From RU20A sp042610495 (GTDB taxonomy: Bacteria > Pseudomonadota > Alphaproteobacteria > Rhizobiales > Rhizobiaceae), in assembly GCF_042610495.1 (NCBI RefSeq), contig NZ_JBHGAP010000001.1:310001-374000 (forward strand): a stretch of DNA of 64,000 nt, written 5' to 3'. Positions within the stretch are counted from its first letter, which is position 1; every line of letters begins with the position of its first letter. Positions 19,998-29,309 of the stretch are shown here, piece after piece. The notes under the pieces were generated by a model, which saw only the letters and a program-made list of their open reading frames with translations, was not told the DNA's origin and made no database searches. The position numbers and the translations under genes are program-made.

Positions 19998-21185
19998 TCA
20001 ACCCTGTTTGGGCCGCAAAACCATGCGGCCGATGGTCAAAACGATGTATATCGCGAAGAATCCGGCAATGGCCCAGGCAAAACCGGAGTTTCCGGTGACA
20101 TCCATGGACGCGCCGATGACCTGCGGGCCGGCGACCGTGCCCACCGCGTAGGAGAAGATGAAGGCCGCATTGGCGGCTGCGAGATCCGCCCCGGTCAGCC
20201 GCGAACCGAGATGGCTGAGCCCCACCGTATAGAGCCCGGAGACGCAGCCGCCCCAGAACAGCAGCACGACGGCTGTCAGCAGCCAGCTATGCACCAGCAG
20301 CGGCAGGCTGAGAGCCCCGATGAGGCCGATGACCGTCATGATGGAGAGCAGCGTGCGGCGGTCCTTGATCCGGTCGGAGAGCATGCCGAGCGGGATCTGG
20401 AACACCACATTGCCGATGCCCATCACGGTCAGAAGCAGGGCTGCCTGCGCTTCCGTAAAGCCGGCACGCGTGCCGAAGATCGGGAATAGGGAGAGGCCAC
20501 CTGATTCGACAGCGCCGAAGATAAAGACGGCAGCGGTGGCGGTCGGGACGAGGAAGACGTAGCGCAGGAAATGCCGTTCCGGCTTTTCGTCGATGACGGG
20601 ACATTCGTTGCGGGCGATAAAGATCGGGATGGCGGCGAGCAGGATGACGCCAGCGCCCACCGCAAAGGGGAGGATGCCCTCGCTACCGAGAATCGAGAAG
20701 AGCAGCGGGCCGGTCGCAAAGCCGAGCGACAGCACCGTGCCGTAGATGCCGAGCACAAGGCCGCGCTTGCGTGGCGGGGCGGTGGCGTTGATCCAGAATT
20801 CGGAGAGGATGAACATCACCGTGATCGCGCCGTGGAAGGCGACACGAAGGGGGAACCATAGCCAGAAATTCTCGATGGCATAAAAGCCGAGCGCGGAGAT
20901 GGACGCGACGAGGATAGCCAGCAACATGGCCGGGACGACGCCGATCTTGTGGGCGAGCTTCGTCGTCAGCGGCGCGGCGGCCATGGAGGCAAGCCCCGCC
21001 ATCGCCGAGTTCAGGCCGATCATGGTCGAGGAGATGCCACGCTTTTCCATGATGATGCTGAGCAGCGGCAGACCGAGTCCGATCGCGATGCCGACGGCAG
21101 AGATCGCCGCGACGGCGGCGATGAGCGACGGCCAGTGGATCTGTTCCTCGGCCGGCTTGGAAAGGCCGGGTGACGGCTGGTGCAT
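19998..21185 (-). CDS. MFS transporter (YcaD-like)
   Basis: A 395-residue integral membrane protein with 12 predicted helices in two halves. The MFS loop 2-3 motif is present in altered form and a second such loop, PLGMLSDRIKDRRTLL, lies between helices 8 and 9. Sequence type resembles the YcaD group of the major facilitator superfamily; the substrate is unknown. A few bases separate it from the upstream NUDIX gene (21199), so both may be in one transcript with DUF983 and rnr. Confidence 0.85.
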   Translation of the reverse strand: MHQPSPGLSKPAEEQIHWPSLIAAVAAISAVGIAIGLGLPLLSIIMEKRGISSTMIGLNSAMAGLASMAAAPLTTKLAHKIGVVPAMLLAILVASISALGFYAIENFWLWFPLRVAFHGAITVMFILSEFWINATAPPRKRGLVLGIYGTVLSLGFATGPLLFSILGSEGILPFAVGAGVILLAAIPIFIARNECPVIDEKPERHFLRYVFLVPTATAAVFIFGAVESGGLSLFPIFGTRAGFTEAQAALLLTVMGIGNVVFQIPLGMLSDRIKDRRTLLSIMTVIGLIGALSLPLLVHSWLLTAVVLLFWGGCVSGLYTVGLSHLGSRLTGADLAAANAAFIFSYAVGTVAGPQVIGASMDVTGNSGFAWAIAGFFAIYIVLTIGRMVLRPKQG

Positions 21186-21198
21186 GCGCGGTCAGTCC

Positions 21199-21933
21199 TC
21201 AGAGCATGGTGCGGACAAAACGTCCGCGCACTGTGTAGTAGAAGGGCACGCCGGGCTCAAACGATAAATGCGGGTCCATGGCGAGCCGGGCGGCGAGATC
21301 GTCTAGAATCGTCGCCGTGATGGCCGGTAGAGGCACGGACTGCCGGTCGTCGATCGCCATCCAGCGCAGGTCTTCCAGTTCGCGGCTGTCACGCACCGCG
21401 GCGGGGTCGATACCGGCCTCGTGGGTAAAAAGCGCAAAGAAGCGCGTGTCGAAGCGCATGGGTGACGTCGCCGGCGTCACCGCACGGGCGACGTAGCGAA
21501 GCTGCCCAAGGGCTGGAAGAAGGGCTGGGCCGTGGCTTGTCGTCCTGTCGTCATGCTGGTCATCGAGGCGGCCGATCAAAAGGCCGGTCTCTTCATAGAG
21601 TTCGCGCAGCGCCGTCACGGCAAGACCATGGCGGGCGCAGGCCAAGCGGCGCTTGGCGACACGCCGCGCCAGACGATCGACAACGGGAGCGGGCAGGGCG
21701 TCCAGTGCCTTGATGCGGTGATCGCCGGGATCACGCCGTCCGCCGGGGAAGACGTAGAGATTGGGCATGAAGCGGTGCGCCGCCGCGCGCCGTCCGACCA
21801 GCACCTTCGGCATGGGCCCGCTCGAATCGATCAGGATCAGGCTGGCCGCATCGCGCGGCACCACGCGGCGCGGACGCAAAGCGTCCGATACCCGGTCCGG
21901 ATCTTCAGGCAAAGGAGGCCGCAACGGCCTCAC
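21199..21933 (-). CDS. NUDIX hydrolase, NUDT19-like with split Nudix box
   Basis: A 244-residue hydrolase. The second half of the Nudix box is clear (RELYEETGL), but the E seven residues before it is replaced, and the glycine-rich start (FPGGRRDPGD) lies about 40 residues earlier, as in enzymes of the NUDT7/NUDT19 type, which act on CoA derivatives. The start is GTG at 21931-21933, sharing GTGA with the DUF983 stop; the open frame continues upstream through DUF983 but that part is a shadow. Substrate assignment is inference. Confidence 0.8.
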   Translation of the reverse strand: MRPLRPPLPEDPDRVSDALRPRRVVPRDAASLILIDSSGPMPKVLVGRRAAAHRFMPNLYVFPGGRRDPGDHRIKALDALPAPVVDRLARRVAKRRLACARHGLAVTALRELYEETGLLIGRLDDQHDDRTTSHGPALLPALGQLRYVARAVTPATSPMRFDTRFFALFTHEAGIDPAAVRDSRELEDLRWMAIDDRQSVPLPAITATILDDLAARLAMDPHLSFEPGVPFYYTVRGRFVRTML

Positions 21934-22391
21934 CGTGCCGGATCGGTGTCCGGCAGCGGGTCCTCCGGCGCATCGGGGTGATCGCCAAAACCATGCATGC
22001 GCAGCGCCCATTGCAGGCCGATCACCGCACCCTTGACGGGCTGCATGAGGGCGACCGACGCCAGCACCGTCAACGGTGCCCAGATCGCCAGATGCTGCCA
22101 GGTGTTCAGTGTCCAGACGAGGTCGGTCGCCATGTAGCCGCCGACCATGATGTGGCCGACAATGGTGATGACGATATAGGGCGGGAGGTCGTCGGCTCGG
22201 TGGTCGTCGAGCCGCTGGTCGCATGACGCGCAGTGATCGACCGTCTTGAGGAAGCCCCCGAACAGCCTTCCCTGGCCGCAGGCCGGGCAACGGTTGAGGA
22301 AGCCGCGGCGCATGCTGCGCGCAACGGGCCGCTCTTCCGGGGCGGTCACGGCGCCTCCAAGGGCGATCTTGCGGGTTTCGACGACAGTCAT
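21930..22391 (-). CDS. DUF983 family membrane protein
   Basis: A 153-residue protein with an N-terminal zinc-ribbon-like pair of CxxC motifs (NRCPACGQG and DHCASCDQ) followed by two hydrophobic helices (about residues 70-92 and 100-120). This is the DUF983 layout. Function is unknown; the family is common next to RNase R and NUDIX genes in alphaproteobacteria. The stop overlaps the NUDIX start. A rhizobial repeat separates it from rnr upstream. Confidence 0.88.
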   Translation of the reverse strand: MTVVETRKIALGGAVTAPEERPVARSMRRGFLNRCPACGQGRLFGGFLKTVDHCASCDQRLDDHRADDLPPYIVITIVGHIMVGGYMATDLVWTLNTWQHLAIWAPLTVLASVALMQPVKGAVIGLQWALRMHGFGDHPDAPEDPLPDTDPAR

Positions 22392-22424
22392 GGCATTGCC
22401 TTTCGGCCCGCCTTCTGGCGGGCG

Positions 22425-22529
22425 TTAGAGCATAATCCGACCTCAATGAAACGAGCGCCAACAGGATTATGCTTCAAACAAAAGAGCTTAGAACGCCAAT
22501 CTGATCCTGTCAGATCGAGCAGCGCTCTA
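22425..22529. repeat. Composite palindromic rhizobial repeat
   Basis: A 105-base inverted-repeat element between rnr and DUF983. Inner dyad AGCATAATCC (22429-22438) / GGATTATGCT (22464-22473), then TCTGATCCTGTCAGA (22500-22514), and outer TTAGAGC (22425) / GCGCTCTA (22522-22529). It resembles the dispersed AGCATAATCC-type palindromes of rhizobia. Its right end supplies the TAG stop codon of rnr. The family name is from memory; the dyads are seen. Confidence 0.6.
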
Positions 22530-24914
22530 TCGTTTGCCGCGCGGCGGGCGTGTTCCGGGCTGCTTGCGCCCGAAGGCCCTGTCCCGCCGTCCCGACTTGT
22601 GGAACGAACGGATTGCCGTCGGCATCTTGCGACCTTCGCTGACCATCTCGAAGCGCAGCGCGCCGGCAAGCGGCACGGCTTCCGCCAAGGAGACCCGGAC
22701 AGGATCGCCGAGCCTGTAACCGAGGCCGGTCTTCTCGCCCGTCAGCGCCTGATGCGCCTCGTCATAGATGAAGTAGTCGCGTCCGAGCGTTGATACAGGG
22801 ACGAAACCATCCGCACCATAGGCCGGCAGGGTGACAAATAGTCCCGATTTTGTCACGCCCGAGATGCGCCCGTCGAATTCCTGGCCGACGCGATCGGCCA
22901 GATGATGGGCGATCAGCCGGTCCACCGTCTCGCGCTCGGCCGCCATGGCGCGCCGTTCGAAGGTCGAGATTTCCGCCGCGATATCGTCCAGCGCGGCCTC
23001 TTCCTTCGGCGTGATGCCGCCTTCGCCGAGGCCGAGAGACCCCACCAGCGCGCGGTGCACGATGAGGTCGGCGTAGCGACGGATGGGCGAGGTGAAATGC
23101 GCGTAGCGCAGCAGGTTGAGGCCGAAATGGCCGATATTCTCGGGACTGTAGATCGCCTGGCTCTGGGAGCGCAGCACCATCTCGTTGACCATGGTCTCGA
23201 AGGGCTTGCCCTCCGCTTTCGAGAGAATGCCATTGAAATGGTTGGAGCGCATGTTGCCGCCCTTGGCGAGCGAAATGTCGAGCGTTGCCAGGAACTCGCG
23301 CAGGGTCTCCTGCTTGGCGAGCGAGGGCTGGTCGTGGACGCGGTAGATCAGCGCCTGCTTCTTGGCTTCCAGCGTCTCGGCGGCGGCCACGTTCGCCTGG
23401 ATCATCATCTCTTCGATGAGCTTGTGGGCGTCTAGTCTCTCCGGCACGATGACGGTGTCCACGGTGCCGTCGGGCTTCAGCAGGATCTTGCGCTCGGGCA
23501 TGTTGAGTTCGAGCGGCTGGCGGCGATCACGACCGATGGTCATGATCCGGTAGGCATCCCACAGCGGCTTGAGGATCGTCTCGAGGATCGGCCCGGTCTT
23601 GTCGTCCGGGCGCCCGTCGATGGCGGCCTGGGCCTGTTGGTAGGAGAGCTTCGCCGCGCTCTTCATCATGATGCGGTGGAAGGTATGGCCCGCCTTGCGG
23701 CCTTCCTTGGAAAAGCGCATGCGCACGGCGAGCGCCGGCCGCTCCACGCCTTCCTTCAGCGAGCAGAGGTCGTTGGAGATCCGCTCCGGCAGCATCGGCA
23801 CGACGCGGTCGGGGAAGTAGACGGAATTGCCGCGCTTGGCCGCTTCCTGATCGAGCGCCGAGCCGGGGCGCACATACCAGGAGACGTCGGCGATCGCGAC
23901 GGTGACGATCACCCCGCCTGGATTGTCCTCGGACGGATCGGGTTCGGCATGCACGGCGTCGTCATGGTCTTTCGCATCCGCCGGGTCGATGGTGACGAGG
24001 GGCAGGGCGCGCCAGTCCTCGCGCTTCGCCATGGAGGCGGGGCCGGCTTCGTCGGCCTCGGCGGTGACGCGGGCCGGGAAGACATGCGGAATGCCATGCG
24101 CATAGATGGCGATCATCGAGATCGCCTTTTCCGACGCGACGGAACCGATGACGGTGCGCACCGAAGCAAGCGGCAGGCCGTAGCGACCGGCGCGGGAGAC
24201 CTCGACCTCGACCAGATCGCCGTCCTTGGCGTCACCGACACCCGATGCGGGAACCGCCAGCTCGTCGCCGCGCCTCTCGATCGGCAGGATGCGCCCGCCG
24301 CCATCTTCGCCATGCAGGCGGAAGACGCCGAGAACGGCATCGCGCTTCTTGTCGAGAACCTTGATGATGCGGCCCGTATAGGCCGGGCCGCCGCGTTCCT
24401 TGGCGGGGAAGATCTTCGCCAGCACTCGGTCGCCAACGCCTCCGACGGGCGTCTTGCCCTTGGAACGGGCCTGCGAGGACTGCCGGATCAGTACGGCCGG
24501 CGCCACGCCGCCATCGTCCGGCCAGTCGGCAGGCCGGGCGATCAGTTCGCCATCCTTGTCGCGGGTGGTGATGTCGAGAACCGTGACCGGGGGCAGGGCG
24601 CCGGGCCGCGTCAGCGACTTGCGCTTCTTCTCGACGTAACCTTCGTCCTCAAGGGCGCGCAGCGCATCTTTCAGTTCCACGCGCGCCTCGGCCTTCAGGC
24701 CGAAGGCCTTGGCGATCTCGCGCTTGGAGGCACGGTCGGGATTTTCCGTGATGAACCGCAGCAGCACGTCGCGCGGCGGCACCGCGCCATGGATGATCGG
24801 CTGATCCGCCGCGGCAAGCGCTGTCTCGCTGCCCCGCGGCGCGGGCCTGTCATTCTGGCGGCCCGGCCGCTGCCGTCTGGAGCCTTCGGTCGGGTCGCGC
24901 GGAATGCGTGCCAA
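22527..24914 (-). CDS. rnr: Ribonuclease R
   Basis: A 795-residue processive 3'-5' exoribonuclease that degrades structured RNA. After a winged-helix N-terminus come cold-shock domains, the RNB catalytic domain with DPADAKDHDDAVHAE, a C-terminal S1 domain (GRISGVTKSGLFVTLPAYG) and a basic Arg/Lys-rich tail. It starts with TTG at 24914, two bases after the topA stop, with GGAAAGG at the end of topA as ribosome binding site, so its translation is coupled to topA. It forms one minus-strand operon with topA. Confidence 0.95.
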   Translation of the reverse strand: MARIPRDPTEGSRRQRPGRQNDRPAPRGSETALAAADQPIIHGAVPPRDVLLRFITENPDRASKREIAKAFGLKAEARVELKDALRALEDEGYVEKKRKSLTRPGALPPVTVLDITTRDKDGELIARPADWPDDGGVAPAVLIRQSSQARSKGKTPVGGVGDRVLAKIFPAKERGGPAYTGRIIKVLDKKRDAVLGVFRLHGEDGGGRILPIERRGDELAVPASGVGDAKDGDLVEVEVSRAGRYGLPLASVRTVIGSVASEKAISMIAIYAHGIPHVFPARVTAEADEAGPASMAKREDWRALPLVTIDPADAKDHDDAVHAEPDPSEDNPGGVIVTVAIADVSWYVRPGSALDQEAAKRGNSVYFPDRVVPMLPERISNDLCSLKEGVERPALAVRMRFSKEGRKAGHTFHRIMMKSAAKLSYQQAQAAIDGRPDDKTGPILETILKPLWDAYRIMTIGRDRRQPLELNMPERKILLKPDGTVDTVIVPERLDAHKLIEEMMIQANVAAAETLEAKKQALIYRVHDQPSLAKQETLREFLATLDISLAKGGNMRSNHFNGILSKAEGKPFETMVNEMVLRSQSQAIYSPENIGHFGLNLLRYAHFTSPIRRYADLIVHRALVGSLGLGEGGITPKEEAALDDIAAEISTFERRAMAAERETVDRLIAHHLADRVGQEFDGRISGVTKSGLFVTLPAYGADGFVPVSTLGRDYFIYDEAHQALTGEKTGLGYRLGDPVRVSLAEAVPLAGALRFEMVSEGRKMPTAIRSFHKSGRRDRAFGRKQPGTRPPRGKR

Positions 24915-24916
24915 GA

Positions 24917-27667
24917 TCAGCCTTTCCCGGCGGCCGTCTTGCCGGCAGCCTTTGGTTTGGCGGCTGCCTTGGGCTTGGCCGCAGTCTTCGTTGCAGTGCT
25001 CTTGGCTGCGGTGCTTTTCTTCGCGCCGGCCGCCTTCGCCACTTTCGCCTTGGCGGGGGCTTCCGCGCCATCCTCGGCCGCCTTCGCTGCCTTGGTGGTC
25101 TTTGCCGCCGGTTTGGTCGCCTTCGCCTTCGTCTTGCCGCCGGACTTGCCGGCCCGCTCAGCGATCAGCGCCAAGGCCTCCTCGACGGTGACGTCCTGCG
25201 GATCCTTGCCCTTCGGCAGGGTGGCGTTGACCTTGCCCCAGTTGACATAGGGACCGTAACGCCCGTCGCGAACCGTGATCGCGCCGCCATCCGGATGGTC
25301 GCCGAGTTCCTTCAGCGCCGCGGCTGCCGCACCGCGCCCGCGTCCGCCCGGACCCTTGCTGGCCTTGTCGGCAAGCACGGAAACGGCGCGGTTGAGGCCG
25401 ATCGAGAAGACATCCTCGATCGATTCGAGATTGGCATAGGTGCCGTCATGCAGCACGAAGGGCCCGTAGCGGCCAAGGCCCGACGAGATCATCTTGCCGC
25501 TCTCGGGATGGGCGCCGATATCGCGGGGAAGCGACAGCAGCGCAACCGCCTTTTCGTGGTCGATGGTTGCAGGCGTCCAGCCCTTCGGCAGGCTGGAGCG
25601 CTTGGCATCCTTGCCGTCGCCGCGCTGCACATAGGGTCCGAAACGGCCGCTGCGCAGCGTGATCTCTTCGCCCGTATGCGGATCCTTGCCGAGCGCCTGC
25701 GGCTCGTTCGAGGCCTGCGCCTCCGCATCCCCGCCATCGGAGGAGAGCTGGCGGGTGTAATTGCACTCCGGATAGTTCGAGCAGCCGACAAAGGCGCCGT
25801 ACTTGCCGAGCTTCAGCGACAGCTTGCCGGTCCCGCAGACCTGGCAGATACGCGGATCCGACCCGTCCTCGCGCTTGGGGAAGACGAGCGGGGCCAGCGC
25901 TTCGTTCAACGCGTCGAGCACGTTGGTGACGCGCAGTTCCTTGGTGTCCTCGATCTGCGCGAAGAAATCCTTCCAGAAATCCCTGAGAACCGTCTTCCAG
26001 TCGAGTTCCCCGGCGGAGATCTGGTCGAGCTTTTCCTCGAGATCGGCGGTGAAGTCGTATTCGACATATTTTGCAAAGAAGCTCTCGAGGAACGCCGTCA
26101 CCAGCCGGCCGCGCGAATGCGGAACAAGCTTGCGCTTGTCGACGACGATGTATTCGCGGTCGCTCAGCGTCTTCAGCGTCGCGGCATAGGTGGAGGGACG
26201 GCCGATGCCGAGTTCTTCCATCTTCTTGATGAGCGAGGCTTCCGAATAGCGCGGCGGTGGTTCGGTGAAGTGTTGGCTGGCGTTGATCTTTTCCTTCGCG
26301 AGATTTTCGCGGGCGTTGATCTCCGGCAGGCGGCCATCGTCCTCGGCATCCTCGCTCTGTTCGCCGTCTTCCTTCTGGTCCGTATAGGCGGCGATGAAGC
26401 CGTCGAATCGGATGACGGAACCGACGGCACGCAGGCCGGCCTTCTCGCCCTTGTTGTCGGCGAGGATTTCGACCGTCGTGCGCTCGATCTCTGCGGATGC
26501 CATCTGGCTCGCAATGCCGCGCTTCCAGATGAGGTCGTAGAGACGGATCTGGTCGGCGTCGAGGAAGCGTTTCACCTGGTCCGGCGTGCGGTTGAAGTCG
26601 GTGGGGCGGATCGCTTCGTGGGCTTCCTGGGCGTTCTTCGCCTTGGTCGAGTAAAAGCGGGCCTTCTCAGGTACGTAGCGGTCGCCGAACTGCTCGCCAA
26701 TGGCGCGGCGGGCGGCGTCGATCGCTTCGGGCGCCATCTGCACGCCGTCGGTACGCATATAGGTAATGAGACCGACCGTCTCGCCGCCGATATCGATGCC
26801 CTCATAGAGCTTCTGTGCAACCTGCATGGTGCGGGATGCCGAGAACCCGAGACGCGAGGAGGCGGCCTGCTGCAGGGTGGAGGTGGTGAAGGGCGGACCC
26901 GGATTGCGCTTGACCGGCTTGGCCTCGACGCTGTCGACCACGAAGGAGGCACCTTCCAGAAGCGCCTTCAGCCGGTTGGCGTCATCGCCCGTCTTGATCG
27001 ACTTTCCCTGCAGGCGCTTGCCGTCTGCCATCGACAGCTTTGCCTCAAAGGCATCGCCGCGCGGCGTCTTCAGGAGCGCCGACAGGTTCCAGTATTCCTC
27101 GGCGACGAACCGTTCGATCTCGTTTTCGCGGTCGCAAACAAGCCTCAGCGCCACAGACTGCACACGGCCGGCAGAGCGCGCACCGGGGAGCTTGCGCCAC
27201 AGCACCGGCGAAAGATTGAAACCGACGAGATAGTCGAGCGCGCGGCGGGCGAGATAGGCATCGACCAGCGCGCCATCGATGTCGCGCGGCGCGGCCATGG
27301 CTTCCAGCACCGCCTTCTTGGTGATGGCGTTGAAGACGACGCGCTGCACGGGCTTGTCGCCGATGACCCGCTTCTTCTTCAGGAGATCGAGTACGTGCCA
27401 GGAAATCGCTTCGCCTTCGCGATCCGGGTCGGTCGCCAGAATGAGGCCGTCGGCGGATTTCATCGCGTCGGCAATGTCCTTTATGCGCTTGGCAGAGGCC
27501 GTATCGACCTCCCAGGACATTTCGAAGTCCTCGTCCGGACGAACGGAACCATCCTTCGCCGGCAGGTCGCGCACATGGCCGAAGGAAGCGAGAACCTTGT
27601 AACCGGGCCCCAGATATTTGTTGATCGTCTTGGCCTTGGCCGGCGATTCAACCACGACAACGTTCAT
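24917..27667 (-). CDS. topA: DNA topoisomerase I
   Basis: A 916-residue type IA topoisomerase that relaxes negative supercoils. The TOPRIM domain begins MNVVVVESPAKAKTINKYLG, with ATDPDREGEA carrying metal-binding acidic residues; the active-site tyrosine lies in GLITYMRTDG. A four-cysteine zinc finger (CQVCGTG ... CSNYPECNY) is followed by degenerate C-terminal repeats and a long Lys/Ala tail, typical of alphaproteobacterial TopA. The open frame runs upstream, but the ATG at 27667 gives the conserved N-terminus. A promoter candidate lies at 27857-27885. Confidence 0.96.
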   Translation of the reverse strand: MNVVVVESPAKAKTINKYLGPGYKVLASFGHVRDLPAKDGSVRPDEDFEMSWEVDTASAKRIKDIADAMKSADGLILATDPDREGEAISWHVLDLLKKKRVIGDKPVQRVVFNAITKKAVLEAMAAPRDIDGALVDAYLARRALDYLVGFNLSPVLWRKLPGARSAGRVQSVALRLVCDRENEIERFVAEEYWNLSALLKTPRGDAFEAKLSMADGKRLQGKSIKTGDDANRLKALLEGASFVVDSVEAKPVKRNPGPPFTTSTLQQAASSRLGFSASRTMQVAQKLYEGIDIGGETVGLITYMRTDGVQMAPEAIDAARRAIGEQFGDRYVPEKARFYSTKAKNAQEAHEAIRPTDFNRTPDQVKRFLDADQIRLYDLIWKRGIASQMASAEIERTTVEILADNKGEKAGLRAVGSVIRFDGFIAAYTDQKEDGEQSEDAEDDGRLPEINARENLAKEKINASQHFTEPPPRYSEASLIKKMEELGIGRPSTYAATLKTLSDREYIVVDKRKLVPHSRGRLVTAFLESFFAKYVEYDFTADLEEKLDQISAGELDWKTVLRDFWKDFFAQIEDTKELRVTNVLDALNEALAPLVFPKREDGSDPRICQVCGTGKLSLKLGKYGAFVGCSNYPECNYTRQLSSDGGDAEAQASNEPQALGKDPHTGEEITLRSGRFGPYVQRGDGKDAKRSSLPKGWTPATIDHEKAVALLSLPRDIGAHPESGKMISSGLGRYGPFVLHDGTYANLESIEDVFSIGLNRAVSVLADKASKGPGGRGRGAAAAALKELGDHPDGGAITVRDGRYGPYVNWGKVNATLPKGKDPQDVTVEEALALIAERAGKSGGKTKAKATKPAAKTTKAAKAAEDGAEAPAKAKVAKAAGAKKSTAAKSTATKTAAKPKAAAKPKAAGKTAAGKG

Positions 27668-27979
27668 GTGGACACTCTGTTCGGTCGGCGACGGAGCAGG
27701 CCGGAGACCGGTCGGCGGCGCTGCAAATTCAGGAAACGTTCTCCCGAAATGAAGAGAGAAAGCCCCGCGGTCAAGGGTTTTCGGGGAAAATCTGTCGGAT
27801 GCAACGCAATGCAACCTGAGAGGGATTTATTCTATGTTGCAATTAAAGATGTTTGTATTATCGTCTTAAAGAACGAGCTTTGCAAAACATAAGTTGAAAA
27901 ATGCTCTCCTTGATTGAATCCCTGGCGCTTCCGTCAGGGGTGCCGGGAGGCTGTGGGTTGTTCCACAACAGGACACATA
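27668..27979. other. Divergent intergenic region topA / 82-residue ORF
   Basis: 312 bases with an AT-rich core (27826-27905) that is unusual for this genome. It holds a good promoter for topA and two copies of the self-complementary hexamer TTGCAA (27837 and 27880). No ORF is supported. GTTGTTCCACAAC near the small gene is a short imperfect dyad. Confidence 0.5.
27857..27885 (-). promoter_or_regulatory. Candidate promoter of topA
   Basis: On the minus strand TTGCAA (27885-27880) and GATAAT (27862-27857) are separated by 17 bases, a near-consensus sigma-70 pair in an otherwise GC-rich genome. The transcript would have a leader of about 180 bases before the topA ATG. TTGCAA is self-complementary, so the -35 could also serve the other direction. 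Confidence 0.5.
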
Positions 27980-28228
27980 ATGACGACTTTGCCATCATCG
28001 GGATCCCCGAAAACGACGGGCCGCGAGAATCTGACCTACATACGGGAGATGCTGGCAGAGCTTCGCACCGTCGCAGAAGCCGAGGGCGCCAGCATGCTGT
28101 GCTACCTCCTGGAAATGGCCTACCTGGAGGCCAGCGAGGTCGATACCGGCCGCCGCTTTCTAGAAGCTCGTGATCGAGACCAGACTGTTCGCGTGGCGAT
28201 GCAGACGCCCGGCAAGATCAAGCTCTAG
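27980..28228 (+). CDS. Conserved rhizobial hypothetical protein, 82 residues
   Basis: A small soluble protein, largely helical: RENLTYIREMLAELRTVAEA and ASMLCYLLEMAYLEASEV look like two amphipathic helices. I recall similar small proteins in rhizobia but no function. The ATG at 27980 has AGGA upstream and is preferred over the upstream in-frame start at 27914. The last 69 bases run antisense to the 3' end of dprA, so the tail (RDRDQTVRVAMQTPGK) may be a recent extension. Confidence 0.65.
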   Translation: MTTLPSSGSPKTTGRENLTYIREMLAELRTVAEAEGASMLCYLLEMAYLEASEVDTGRRFLEARDRDQTVRVAMQTPGKIKL

Positions 28229-29305
28229 CAAGACGAGGTAGACCTGCGCCGCAGAAAGCCCGGTGTGGCGGATGATGTCGTCGATCTCGACCGGGGTCGG
28301 GCCAAGCGCATCAATGATCCGTTGACGCTCGCTGTCGTCGGGCGGCACGGCCATGCGCCGGTCACCGTCTTCGATGGGCTCGTTCATTTCGCGGGGCGTG
28401 AAGAGATCGATACGGGTCAGCGGTTGCAGGGCCTCGAGAATATCGGCCGGCTCCGTAACGATCGTCGCACCGTCCCGGATCAGGCGATTCGTGCCGTAGC
28501 AGCGTGGATCGAGCGGCGAGCCGGGAACGGCAAAGACAAGCCGTCCGAAATCGGCTGCAAAGCGCGCCGTGATCAGGGAGCCGGACCGGACCGCTGCCTC
28601 GACCACCGCAAGCCCGAGACTGATGCCGGCGATCAGGCGGTTGCGACGCGGAAAGTCGCGCGCACGCGGCTCCCATCCGAAGGGCATTTCGCTGACGGCA
28701 AGACCGCCTCCGCTGATGATCTGACCGAGGAGTTGGACATTTTCGGGTGGATAGGGCTGGTCGAGCCCCCCGGCCATGGCCGCGATCGTTCCCGTATCGA
28801 GGCTGGCATGATGGGCGGCGGCATCGATGCCGCGCGCAAGGCCCGAGGTGATCGTGTAGCCCGCACGCCCGGCCTCGCGCGCGATCATCGCAGCGAATTT
28901 CGCGCCGCTGACCGAGGCATTGCGCGAACCGACGATGCCGATGGAGGGGCGCAGGCCCGCGGCCGTATCGCCCTTGACCGCGAGAAGCGGCGGTGCGGCA
29001 TCGATCTGTCGCAGTGCCTGCGGATAGTCCGGCTCGCCGATGCCGACGAAGCGCGCACCGAATCGCTGCGCGAACGCAAGTTCCCGTTCGGCCTCATCCA
29101 CGCTTGCGACCCGGAACGCGCGGGTGGAGCCGCCACGCGCGGACAGTTCCGGCAGCATAGCGAGCGCCGTTTCGGCGGTGCCGAAGGTATTGATGAGATC
29201 CCGGAAGGTCGCCGGGCCGACATTGTCGCTGCGGATGAGCCGGAGCCAGGAGATGCGTTGCCGGTCGGAGAGGACTATGCCCGTGCGCCTCGTTCCGTCG
29301 GCCAT
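28160..29305 (-). CDS. dprA: DNA processing protein DprA
   Basis: A 381-residue protein that loads RecA on incoming single-stranded DNA during natural transformation; in rhizobia its role is not settled. The Rossmann-like core has SIGIVGSRNASVSGAK and a later ITSGLARGIDAAAHHASL, both DprA hallmarks; the C-terminal winged helix (EIDDIIRHTGLSAAQVYLVL) is present. It starts four bases after plsY and its 3' end overlaps a convergent small gene. Confidence 0.94.
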   Translation of the reverse strand: MADGTRRTGIVLSDRQRISWLRLIRSDNVGPATFRDLINTFGTAETALAMLPELSARGGSTRAFRVASVDEAERELAFAQRFGARFVGIGEPDYPQALRQIDAAPPLLAVKGDTAAGLRPSIGIVGSRNASVSGAKFAAMIAREAGRAGYTITSGLARGIDAAAHHASLDTGTIAAMAGGLDQPYPPENVQLLGQIISGGGLAVSEMPFGWEPRARDFPRRNRLIAGISLGLAVVEAAVRSGSLITARFAADFGRLVFAVPGSPLDPRCYGTNRLIRDGATIVTEPADILEALQPLTRIDLFTPREMNEPIEDGDRRMAVPPDDSERQRIIDALGPTPVEIDDIIRHTGLSAAQVYLVLLELDLAGRLHRHANSLVSITSF

Positions 29306-29309
29306 GCCC

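Noticed and set aside
21934..22461. N-terminal extension of the NUDIX hydrolase frame
   Set aside because: It is the shadow of DUF983 in another frame; the GTG overlapping the DUF983 stop is the better start.
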